A stretch of 53,478 nucleotides of DNA from Candidatus Nanoarchaeia archaeon (GTDB taxonomy: Archaea > Nanobdellota > Nanobdellia > Woesearchaeales > UBA525), in assembly GCA_028279755.1 (NCBI GenBank), contig JANQNB010000001.1:1-53478 (forward strand). The letters are read 5' to 3'. Made by a program: the position numbers and the translations under genes. Below are positions 42,801 to 49,704 of this stretch, piece after piece; within the stretch, counting starts at the first letter, position 1; every line of letters begins with the position of its first letter. Under the pieces are notes generated by a model. The model was given only the letters and a program-made list of their open reading frames with translations, was not told the origin of the DNA and ran no database searches.

Positions 42801-43897
42801 AGAACAGCGACAGCGACACGATTAGTGTCAGCGATTTTGTCTGCACAGGTGCTGATCCTGATCCGAACGCGAATTACTGCCCTGGCGACGATACCGGCTT
42901 GCCGAGCAATCTACCGAAGGATCTTGTCGCGTCGTGCACCCCGACCAAGTGCGAGTTCATCTGCGACGCTGGCTGGATCTATAACGCGACCACTGATCAA
43001 TGTGATCTCGACACCTCTGGCTTTGTCTGCACTGGCCCTGATCCTGATCCGAACGCGACGATCTGTCCTGGCGACGATACGGGATTGCCGAGCGATCTAC
43101 CAAAGGACCTCGTGGCAGCGTGCACACCGACTAAGTGCGAATATGTCTGCGATGCGGGCTTTGTCTACAATGCCACAACCGACCAATGCGATGAGGTTTC
43201 CCTTGGCAGCGGCATCTGCGGCGATAACAATGCTGACTGTCCGAACGCCACCGGCGTGTGCGAAGAATGCGACGGCACAGACAGTGCTGCATGCGGCCCG
43301 CTTGAGGTCTGCAGCGGCTGCGTGTGTGTTCCAGCCCCCCCAATCGATATCACGGGCGAGGTGTTGGAGGCAGTGTCGCAGGATGGCATCCCTGGCGCGA
43401 CAGTCACGGTCGTAAGTCCGCCTCCCGGCTTCCTTGCAGTGACTGGTTTTGACGGTTCATACGCTATCAACGGCGTCCCTGCCGGCCGCCGTTACATGAG
43501 CGCGGCGAAGCCTGGCTATCGAAGTGTGACAGTCGAGCTTGATCTCCTGCCACCTGGCCCGCATACGGTGAATTTCAACTTGAGCGATGGCGACTGCGGG
43601 GAGTGCGCTGATTGGGAATATCGTTGCGATCCCGAATGCGGGGGCATCGGTCAGTGCAACGCGAACGGCGACGTCGTTCCTGCGGTGTGCAGTGGCGCCC
43701 GTCCTGGCGATTGGGTGTTGAACACTGCTGGCACAGGCTATGTCAAGTGCTGCGAAGGCTGGGAGATGCGTGACAGGATCCAGGGAACGATCACGACTGC
43801 GGGGTGCATGGACGACTTGGCCAAGTATACGCGCTTGTTGCAGTACCAGGGCGGCCAGATCGAGCTGATCGTCTACACCTGGAAGCCCTGCCCGTAA
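39830..43897 (+). CDS. Giant cysteine-rich secreted protein 2 (putative adhesin/stalk)
   Basis: About 1355 residues. The signal peptide (LLIPVALFTLFLMPFAAACAC) again places Cys near the cleavage site. Disulfide-rich modules follow to about 260, then DGVDNNCDG, DGIDNDCNG, DGADNDCDG and DDDCDGEVD motifs (about 262-680) of the MopE-type metal-binding family, Ig-like segments (about 690-740 and 905-1000), two tandem 62-residue repeats (about 1003-1125), a beta domain like carboxypeptidase-regulatory modules (about 1173-1253) and the Cys-rich C-terminal module shared with giant 1. No C-terminal membrane anchor. Start 39830 is set by the signal peptide and TATA spacing; the longer open frame overlaps DUF192. 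Confidence 0.8.
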   Translation: MRWVLLIPVALFTLFLMPFAAACACPVAPFDCATTNPGTQCCNNPQDGCACLAACTPAPTCNCWEENCDGPCDGWICPDFGESQECTSCGVGYLTMPAPGQFQQDPPCQQLSAFCFCVPDTTCPGGSTNCGTPLAPLCIENCPGYFGDGDPCDGCTCGSGTLNAYSYYNNAWTSTTVDNNKMQCCAGANGCVNQGGNGCLSSGTIRNNWNDGDLVCSSQNWYPCTSAKACQQKETARCFPVGPTDAEHEWRLTTNPPSEVCGDGVDNNCDGTVDCAVSADVVDIDVYVDKFNADDNTAGSTPNDVGPLTENQVAETDGTCNGYVTVWCEITDKDSPTATLDGGACTQAWTSGANWVGFKCGSRTGDYSTADSHTAVCSDGSDSMTRNFKIMSDPDGCSADCSPRYSASGRFEGTSQQNMYCCGDNEERYGQQDANDEYWNWQKLSTDSDAAVEQEWTGRTKCCNLATDCSDQSSTCRAQGFIPTWAGQIDEICDNGIWYECNAGTVCDSRQGNTCYQQTAGVYRWRSTTPADVCDGIDNDCNGGTADGSSEAWYGNSCDGADSDQCEEGTYYCNSGSQACSDTTGNNVEVCDGADNDCDGSTDEGLPFDWYYYDWDNDNYGTSTRLWLCTPSGHYTAPVSGDCDDSRALTNPLNSERHIDAECRNQHDDDCDGEVDYDTLNTPPRGDSNCPVGVSSCAASDTTPDVGEQFTISCPLSTPTVTVNSIEVSTAGGGGSCAWSGWNGLTAEFLCSFSSDGAKTVTCGVDTAKSYQIGSDRDCSINVQAVSCPGGPATRDCGDCGTETQVCVAPNWVWPGTCVGDTGNYTTETCFAGNGCDGTCQNYCQIDGTYPANCDPSCTTSDVPCDHDCNPGTPDVCQAPPCPPCGETDCNNGLDDDGDTWVDEADVSCPITLEVTPDPVAASGALTATTTATWPPWESMLADKNICDDAGCDGTGGCAGSVIPGCVGTLNCAFTAPGTPGPVTYWACVGENSDSDTISVSDFVCTGADPDPNANYCPGDDTGLPSNLPKDLVASCTPTKCEFICDAGWIYNATTDQCDLDTSGFVCTGPDPDPNATICPGDDTGLPSDLPKDLVAACTPTKCEYVCDAGFVYNATTDQCDEVSLGSGICGDNNADCPNATGVCEECDGTDSAACGPLEVCSGCVCVPAPPIDITGEVLEAVSQDGIPGATVTVVSPPPGFLAVTGFDGSYAINGVPAGRRYMSAAKPGYRSVTVELDLLPPGPHTVNFNLSDGDCGECADWEYRCDPECGGIGQCNANGDVVPAVCSGARPGDWVLNTAGTGYVKCCEGWEMRDRIQGTITTAGCMDDLAKYTRLLQYQGGQIELIVYTWKPCP
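42836..43204 (+). repeat. Tandem 186-bp coding repeat in giant 2
   Basis: Two head-to-tail units of 62 codons (42836-43021 and from 43022). Each runs FVCTG.DPDPNA..CPGDD, TGLPS.LPKDLVA.CTPTKCE, then CDAG..YNATTDQCD. Six Cys per unit are conserved. Confidence 0.85.
43341..43897 (+). repeat. 557-bp direct repeat, copy 2 (3' end of giant 2)
   Basis: The partner of 32750-33306 at a fixed offset of 10591 bases with no insertions or deletions. Confidence 0.85.
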
Positions 43898-43934
43898 CGA
43901 TAACTATTTAAACACGATTTGCAGCGGTGATTCT

Positions 43935-45083
43935 ATGGGGAAAATCGAAACCGGCGTTGATAAGCTGGTCGAGCTGGTCAATGGCCAGAAGAAAGTCAGC
44001 CTGGACGAGGCTGCCAAGGAGCTTGGGGTTTCAAAGACTGTTGTGCAGGAATGGGCTGAGTTCCTCGAGGAAGAAGGTCTTATCGGGATCGAGTACACGC
44101 TCAGCCGCACCTATCTTGTCGAGAAGAAGCTCTCGAAGAAGGACGTGCAGAAGAAGACCAAGGAGTACGACCAGAAGAAGGAAGCCTTTGTGCGTCGCGT
44201 GGACACCACGCTCAAGCAGCTCGAGAAGGAGACTGCCGGCTTCGAGGACATCAAACGCGCGTATGACGACCTGAAGGGCGACATCGGCGACGAGATCGAC
44301 CAGGTGAAGCACGAGCTTGACGAGCTGAAGCATTACGAAGGCCTCAAGCAGAGCATCGATCAGGATATCATCCAGCAGAAGCTCGACTATCAGAAGATGG
44401 TCGACGACGTCCATCGCAAGCTGTATGCTGAAGAGAAACGGTATGAGAAGCTCCTTCGCGAGATCAAGGGACGTGAGGAGAAGATCGCTGCGGACCAGGA
44501 GGCATTCAAGAGCCTTGAGGAGAAGGAGGCTTCGCTGAAGAAACGCCTGGCAGCGCTCAAGGAAGTGGTTGACGGCATCGATGCAGAGCTTGCCGATGCG
44601 GGCAAGTCGATCAGCAGCGAAGAGGACAGACTTTCGCGGCTCCACGAAGTTGCGGGTTCGATCGAGAAAGACCTGCGCAAACGCAAGGAGGGAGAGCTCG
44701 AGCCCCTGCTGAAGGCGAGCAAGGAGCACGGGCAGAAGATCCTGGACGTGCAGGAGAGCATCATCAAGAAGGTGCAGGCGCGCAAGGACACGATCACGAC
44801 CTATGAGAAGGAAGGCACTGACATCATCAAGAAATTCGACGTGTTCTTCAAGAAGCGCATGGAGACCGAGAAGATACTCCAGGATCTCGAGCGGCGGAAA
44901 ACGGAAATGGCCCACGATCTCGAAGGCCTGAAGCGTAAAGCGATCGCGTTCGAGCTCACGAAAGGCGGTGACGTCAAGAAACAGGTGGCTGAGCTGGAGA
45001 AAGGCTATAAGTCCTTTGATCACAAGCGCGGCCTGTTCCGCGAAGAGCTGGACAAGCTCAAGCACTTCCTTGGCAAGGAGTGA
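43935..45083 (+). CDS. Winged-helix plus long coiled-coil protein
   Basis: A 382-residue protein. Residues 1-60 form a winged helix (VSLDEAAKELGVSKTVVQEWAEFLEEEGLIGIEYTLSRTYLV in two parts). The rest is nearly continuous coiled coil, rich in Glu, Lys and Leu. No signal peptide or membrane helix, so it is cytoplasmic. A TATA box (about 43901-43914) gives a leaderless start. It sits immediately before the pilus ATPase; a scaffold or regulator role is inference only. Confidence 0.75.
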   Translation: MGKIETGVDKLVELVNGQKKVSLDEAAKELGVSKTVVQEWAEFLEEEGLIGIEYTLSRTYLVEKKLSKKDVQKKTKEYDQKKEAFVRRVDTTLKQLEKETAGFEDIKRAYDDLKGDIGDEIDQVKHELDELKHYEGLKQSIDQDIIQQKLDYQKMVDDVHRKLYAEEKRYEKLLREIKGREEKIAADQEAFKSLEEKEASLKKRLAALKEVVDGIDAELADAGKSISSEEDRLSRLHEVAGSIEKDLRKRKEGELEPLLKASKEHGQKILDVQESIIKKVQARKDTITTYEKEGTDIIKKFDVFFKKRMETEKILQDLERRKTEMAHDLEGLKRKAIAFELTKGGDVKKQVAELEKGYKSFDHKRGLFREELDKLKHFLGKE

Positions 45084-45096
45084 TTTCTGTCGAAAT

Positions 45097-45138
45097 GTTT
45101 ATAAATCCCCTTCCTTCAGGAGATAATGGGAGAGGTGA
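45097..45138 (+). promoter_or_regulatory. TATA box and ribosome-binding site of the pilus ATPase gene
   Basis: GTTTATAAAT at 45097-45106 and GAGGTGA at 45132-45138, six bases before the GTG start at 45145. The ATG at 45126 is in another frame, so GTG is the start that fits. Confidence 0.6.
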
Positions 45139-45144
45139 GGGTGA

Positions 45145-46713
45145 GTGGCGAAGCGTTCTATTCGCAAAAAGAAACATGTTGTGCGGCGACCAGCAGCGAA
45201 GCCCGCGCCGGCAACATCCGGTTCTATCGACAAGTACGAGTATAAATCCCAGGACATCCCGATCAGTGTCACGGTGAGCCGGGCAAAGGGAGAGTTCGTA
45301 CCGATCTACGAAGTGCGGATCAGCTCGATTTCGAAAACGACAGAGTTCCTGCTGGAGAAGATCCGCCAGGAATTGATCAAGCAGGTCAACCTCGGCGTGG
45401 CCGACATCCTCGACGTCAAGAAAGCGCCACAGGTCGAAGGCCTGTTTGAGGAGACTATCGCCGATCTTATCAGGAAGTATTTCCCTGATGCAGACGAGGC
45501 CACTGCCGGCTTCCTGACAAGCTATCTTGTTGCCCGCTCCCTTGGGCTGGGCAATATCGAGCTGCTCATGGACGATATCCAGCTTGAGGAGATCGTCATC
45601 AATCAGGCGGACGAGCCAGTCTGGGTTTACCACAAGGTGCATGGCTGGCTCAAGACGAACATCTTCCTCAAGGACGAGGAGCAGATCAAGCATTACGCCG
45701 CGCTCATCGGCCGCAAGGTCGGCCGCCAGATCAGCGTGCTCGAACCGCTGCTTGACGCGCACCTGAGCAAAGGCGATCGTGTCAATGCCACGCTCATCCC
45801 CATATCGACGGCCGGCAACACGATCACGATTCGTAAGTTCAGCCGCGATCCCTGGACGATCACGCGCCTTGTGAAGAACGGGACGATCAGCGCTGAAGCT
45901 GCTGCTTGGGTCTGGATGGCGATCCATTACGAACTGAGCGCGATCATCGCTGGCGGCACCGCTTCCGGAAAGACGAGCGCGCTGAATTGCTTTGCCAATT
46001 TCTTCCCGCCGAACCAGCGCATCATCAGCATCGAGGATACGCGTGAGATCCAATTGCCGCGTTTCCTCCACTGGATCCCGCTGAACACGCGGCTGCCAAA
46101 CGCTGAAGGCAAGGGCGAGATCAATATGGGCGACCTGCTCGTGAACAGCCTGCGTATGCGGCCTGATCGAATACTGGTCGGAGAGGTGCGGCGAAAGCGG
46201 GAAGCCGAGACCTTGTTCGAAGCTATCCACACCGGCCATAGCGTCTACGCGACCTTCCACGCGAATACTGCGCAGGAAGCCATAGAGCGACTCACGAATC
46301 CGCCGATTGACGTGCCCTCGATCATGCTGCCAGCGATCAGCCTCGTGATCGTCCAGTTCCGTAACCGCCGTTCCGGTGCCCGGCGCACCTTCCAGATCGC
46401 GGAAGTCCTGCCCAAGGCGGAATTCAATGTCTTCATGCAGTATGATACCAAGCGCGATCGTCTTGGCAAGGCCGGGCGGAGCAAGAGTTTCTTCCAGACA
46501 CTGAAGCTCTTCACCGGCATGAGCGAACGAGAGCTCCACGCAGAGATCAAGGAGAAAGAGCAGGTCATTAATTATCTCGTGAAGCAGAATGTCATGGACG
46601 TTGACGCGGTGGGCCGGATCATTGCGGAGTATTACACCGACAAGCGCAATCTCATGAGCTATGTGCGGAGCAACAAGCTCTTTGCGGTTGCCAAGGAAGA
46701 CTCCCCGGAGTAA
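45145..46713 (+). CDS. Type IV pilus/archaellum/Tad-type secretion ATPase
   Basis: A 522-residue motor ATPase of the GspE/VirB11 family that powers pilin assembly. The basic N-terminus (KRSIRKKKHVVRR) precedes an N-terminal domain; then Walker A GGTASGKTSALN (about residue 270), Asp box IISIEDTREIQLPR, Walker B RPDRILVGEVRRKREAE, and His box HTGHSVYATFHANT. Archaellum-specific genes (FlaH, FlaG/F) are absent nearby, so a pilus is more likely. Two platform genes follow within 4 bases of each other. Confidence 0.92.
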   Translation: MAKRSIRKKKHVVRRPAAKPAPATSGSIDKYEYKSQDIPISVTVSRAKGEFVPIYEVRISSISKTTEFLLEKIRQELIKQVNLGVADILDVKKAPQVEGLFEETIADLIRKYFPDADEATAGFLTSYLVARSLGLGNIELLMDDIQLEEIVINQADEPVWVYHKVHGWLKTNIFLKDEEQIKHYAALIGRKVGRQISVLEPLLDAHLSKGDRVNATLIPISTAGNTITIRKFSRDPWTITRLVKNGTISAEAAAWVWMAIHYELSAIIAGGTASGKTSALNCFANFFPPNQRIISIEDTREIQLPRFLHWIPLNTRLPNAEGKGEINMGDLLVNSLRMRPDRILVGEVRRKREAETLFEAIHTGHSVYATFHANTAQEAIERLTNPPIDVPSIMLPAISLVIVQFRNRRSGARRTFQIAEVLPKAEFNVFMQYDTKRDRLGKAGRSKSFFQTLKLFTGMSERELHAEIKEKEQVINYLVKQNVMDVDAVGRIIAEYYTDKRNLMSYVRSNKLFAVAKEDSPE

Positions 46714-46716
46714 AGG

Positions 46717-47511
46717 ATGGAACTCTACAAACTCCTCTCTCGGAGCATGCCGAACCTGAAGCTCAAGCTGCTGCAAGCCCGCATCCCTGACACGCCTGAG
46801 CATTACTTGCGCAAAACAGTCTTCAACGCAGTGTTTCTTGGCTTGGCGTTATGCTTCATCGTCTTCACATTCATTTCGAAGCCGATTGTCTTCGCATTCT
46901 TTCCTCTTGTCTTCCTTATCGCGTTCGTGTACCTTTTCGGCTATGTCGATCTCAAGATCGAGCGCATGAAACGGAACATCAGCAAAGAGATTGTGTATGC
47001 CGGGCGTTTCCTGATCATCGAGATCGAGAGCGGCGTGCCGGTCTATCAGGCATTCCGCAATATCGCCCGGAATTACGAGACCATCGGCGTGTATTTCCAG
47101 GAACTTGTCGAACGCATCGATCTTGGCACCAGTCTCGAGGAAGCTTTGAACGAGCTGATCACCTCGACGCCAAGCCCTGACCTGCGAAAGCTGCTCTGGC
47201 AACTCCTGAACTCGATCAGGACAGGGAGTGAGGCGAGCCATGCCTTGACAAACGTGATCGACCAGATCGTGCGTGAGCAGCAGATCGCGGTCAAGGAATA
47301 CGGCAGGAAGCTGAACCCGCTTGCGATGTTCTACATGATGATCGCAGTCATCGTTCCCAGCCTCGGCACGATCATGCTCATCGTCCTGACGAGCTTCCTC
47401 GGCTTCAAGCTGAGCCTGCTGATCTACATCATCATCGCCCTGTTCATCGGCTTCATACAGTTCATGTTCATCGCCGTCATCAGGAGCAACCGCCCGGCTA
47501 TCGAGATGTGA
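46717..47511 (+). CDS. Pilus platform membrane protein (T2SSF family, 1)
   Basis: A 264-residue TadB/TadC- or FlaJ-like inner-membrane platform protein. Two helices near residues 35-78 precede the T2SSF domain (KEIVYAGRFLIIEIESGVPVYQAF, ELVERIDLGTSLEEALNELI), and two or three helices end the protein. It sits on the ATPase and guides pilin out of the membrane. The gene lies 3 bases after the ATPase gene. The next start is 3 bases past its stop. Confidence 0.85.
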   Translation: MELYKLLSRSMPNLKLKLLQARIPDTPEHYLRKTVFNAVFLGLALCFIVFTFISKPIVFAFFPLVFLIAFVYLFGYVDLKIERMKRNISKEIVYAGRFLIIEIESGVPVYQAFRNIARNYETIGVYFQELVERIDLGTSLEEALNELITSTPSPDLRKLLWQLLNSIRTGSEASHALTNVIDQIVREQQIAVKEYGRKLNPLAMFYMMIAVIVPSLGTIMLIVLTSFLGFKLSLLIYIIIALFIGFIQFMFIAVIRSNRPAIEM

Positions 47512-47513
47512 CC

Positions 47514-48998
47514 ATGAAGATCAGGTTTGCTTGGAAAAAACGGAAGAAAGACGCGAAAGTAGAGAAGAGAGTCGAGAAAAAAGAAATCAAGAAAGAAGAA
47601 ATCAAGAAAGAAGTAAGAAAAGAAGTCAAGAAAGAGACGCCCAAGGACACGAAAGCGGCAAAGCCAAAACACTTCTCATTCTTCCATTGGAAAAAGAAAC
47701 CCAAAGCAGACACCCCGCCCCCTCCGCAGCCTGCAGTGAAACCCGCGCCGAAGGTGGAGAAGTCTCCAGAAAAACCGCTGGAGAAACCTGTTAAAGACGA
47801 AAAAAAGGAGAAAAAACACAGTTTCTGGTTCTTCCGACGGAAGCCAGCGGCTGACGCGAAAAAAGAAACAAAACCCACTGATAAACCTGCTGAGAAACCG
47901 ACTGACAAAGCTGACAAGAAAGCGACGAAACAGTCGAAGAAAGAAGCAAAGAAGGAAGCGAAGAAGCTCAAGCAACGCTTCCTCAAGGCAAAGAAAAAGA
48001 AGCGGAAGAAACGCTCGATAACGCAGCAGCGGCGCGACCTCGCAGAGCTCATTCTCAAAGCCGGCCACTCGATCAAGCCGGAGAAACTCAGGCGCGTCAT
48101 ATTCTACACTTCATTCGTGCTTGTTTCCCTCTTCACCATCAGCACGCTCTTCCTTGCTGCCTTGTCAGGGAAATCAGCGCTTGGACTGATACTGTTCTAT
48201 CTCGGCGTCTGGACCGCGGTGTTCGCCTTCGTCTATCTCTTCATCTGGATGGTCATCTTCATCTACCTCGACATCCGTATCTATCGACGAACGCGAGAAC
48301 TCGAAGAGGTGCTCCCTGATTTCCTCCAGCTCGCGAGCGCGAACATCAGTGCCGGCATGCCGATCGATCGCGCGTTGTGGTTCGCGGTACGTCCGAACTT
48401 CGGCGTGCTTGCAAAGGAGATCGAGGAAGTGGCGAAAGCAACGCTTGCAGGCGAGGAGCTGAGCGACAGCCTGACGAAATTCACAGAGAAATATGATTCC
48501 CTCACCCTGCGCAGGAGCATCAACATCCTTCTGGAAGGCCTGGCTGCCGGGGGTGAGATCGCGGACCTGCTCAGCAAGATCGCGCTCAACATCCAGGAGA
48601 CAAAGATCCAGCGCAAGGAGATGAGCGCGAATGTCGCGACCTATGCTATCTTCATCACCTTCGCGAGCATCATCATGGCGCCCTTGCTCTTCGGGCTCGC
48701 GACCGAACTGCTCAATATCATCGTGCGCATCACCGGCCAGATGGACATTGGCGGCGCTGCCAGCGGGTTCATCACCCTGAACATCAAGACAAGCCCGGAG
48801 ATGGTGAGCGACTTCCGGATCTTCTGCATGCTTATGCTCTCGATCAGCGGGCTGATGAGCGCTTCCCTGGTGAGCGTCATCCGGCGCGGCAGGATCAAGG
48901 AAGGGATCCGTAACCTGCCGATCTTCATCGCGGTCAGCCTCATCCTCTATCTCATCGCTGTGAAAGTGCTGGGTGTCATGCTCGGCGGCATTATTTAG
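47514..48998 (+). CDS. Pilus platform membrane protein (T2SSF family, 2) with Lys-rich N-terminal extension
   Basis: A 494-residue protein. The first 165 or so residues are extremely rich in Lys, Glu and Pro, with repeats such as KKEIKKEEIKKEVRKE and KPTDKPAEKPTDKADKK interrupted by two aromatic-Lys patches (HFSFFHWKKK and HSFWFFRRK). The rest is a T2SSF platform: helices at about 200-260, the domain ELEEVLPDFLQLASANISAGMP, GEELSDSLTKFTEKYDSLTLRR, and four C-terminal helices. Such a long basic cytoplasmic arm is not usual in the family and might contact membrane lipids or the ATPase (inference). Confidence 0.85.
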   Translation: MKIRFAWKKRKKDAKVEKRVEKKEIKKEEIKKEVRKEVKKETPKDTKAAKPKHFSFFHWKKKPKADTPPPPQPAVKPAPKVEKSPEKPLEKPVKDEKKEKKHSFWFFRRKPAADAKKETKPTDKPAEKPTDKADKKATKQSKKEAKKEAKKLKQRFLKAKKKKRKKRSITQQRRDLAELILKAGHSIKPEKLRRVIFYTSFVLVSLFTISTLFLAALSGKSALGLILFYLGVWTAVFAFVYLFIWMVIFIYLDIRIYRRTRELEEVLPDFLQLASANISAGMPIDRALWFAVRPNFGVLAKEIEEVAKATLAGEELSDSLTKFTEKYDSLTLRRSINILLEGLAAGGEIADLLSKIALNIQETKIQRKEMSANVATYAIFITFASIIMAPLLFGLATELLNIIVRITGQMDIGGAASGFITLNIKTSPEMVSDFRIFCMLMLSISGLMSASLVSVIRRGRIKEGIRNLPIFIAVSLILYLIAVKVLGVMLGGII

Positions 48999-49034
48999 AC
49001 GAGAAACGAGTATACAAAAGACACCACTAATCGA

Positions 49035-49105
49035 AATATTTATAAAGCTATATCAGCAGGGTATGCAGTAAGACTCCTCGATACTGGAGAATCGTGGTGA
49101 GGTGA
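49035..49105 (+). promoter_or_regulatory. Promoter and ribosome-binding site of the major pilin
   Basis: ATATTTATAAAG at about 49035-49046 predicts transcription near 49070, a leader of about 40 bases and GAGGTGA at 49099-49105. The binding site touches an ATG at 49106 and lies six bases before the ATG at 49112, so 49112 is the likelier start. Confidence 0.6.
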
Positions 49106-49111
49106 ATGAAC

Positions 49112-49576
49112 ATGCGTTCAAAGAGAGGCCAAGCGGCCATGGAATTCTTGATGACCTACGGCTGGGCCATTCTGGTGGTCTTAGCAGCCATTGGTGCGCT
49201 GGCGTATTTCGGCATTTTGAGCCCGAGCAAGTTCCTGCCGGACAGCTACACAATGAGCGGTGGCATCAGCGCAGGCGAGTATAAGATGGACGACAACGGG
49301 ACCCTGACACTTGGATTTATCAACAACATGGGTGTGTCGATCAACATCACACAGATAAACGTCACGACAACTGGCGGTTCAGCGTTCACGTGCAGTGATC
49401 TGAACACGAACTATGTCTGGCTGGACAACGGCGAAGAAGCGACGCGCGGTTTCACCTGTGCGGGCGTGACTGTTGGCCAGAAGATGAAGGCAGAAATCAA
49501 GGCGACCTACATCAAGAGCGGTGAATCGGTCAGCCACACTGCCTCAGGAAGCCTGACGACAGTTGTTGAAGAATAA
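49112..49576 (+). CDS. Major pilin with class III signal peptide
   Basis: A 154-residue protein, leader MRSKRG, then QAAMEFLMTYGWAILVVLAA, the archaeal prepilin cleavage site and helix. The exported part is strand-rich with Thr/Ser/Asn and two Cys (FTCSDLN and GFTCAG). It has its own strong promoter and ribosome-binding site and a T-rich terminator, as expected of an abundant fibre subunit. Its N-terminus matches the pilin at 38957. No prepilin peptidase gene is in this window. Confidence 0.9.
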   Translation: MRSKRGQAAMEFLMTYGWAILVVLAAIGALAYFGILSPSKFLPDSYTMSGGISAGEYKMDDNGTLTLGFINNMGVSINITQINVTTTGGSAFTCSDLNTNYVWLDNGEEATRGFTCAGVTVGQKMKAEIKATYIKSGESVSHTASGSLTTVVEE

Positions 49577-49584
49577 ACAGCTTA

Positions 49585-49609
49585 ACCTTTTTCCCTTTCT
49601 TTCTTTTTT
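49585..49609 (+). terminator. T-rich terminator after the pilin gene
   Basis: A pyrimidine tract with T-runs of five and six begins about 10 bases after the stop codon and lacks a hairpin, as in archaeal terminators. Confidence 0.55.
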
Positions 49610-49704
49610 GATTCTCTACTTTCAAGACTCTTTCACTTCTCCAGAGTCACTATAAACATTTATAAATGCCGCCTGTTGTCCTCTCTCCGGGGGTGACGGA
49701 TCCA

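Noticed and set aside
42836-43204. Repeat array that might be CRISPR-like
   Set aside because: It is two 186-bp coding repeats in frame, without spacers. No CRISPR array or cas gene is seen in the window.
45058-46803. A 581-codon open frame on the minus strand
   Set aside because: It mirrors the pilus ATPase gene, whose motifs are complete. The antisense product has no recognisable feature.
43935-49576. Archaellum (motility) operon
   Set aside because: ATPase and platform are shared with archaella, but no FlaH, FlaF, FlaG or flagellin-type cluster is present; two platform proteins and several pilins fit a pilus better.
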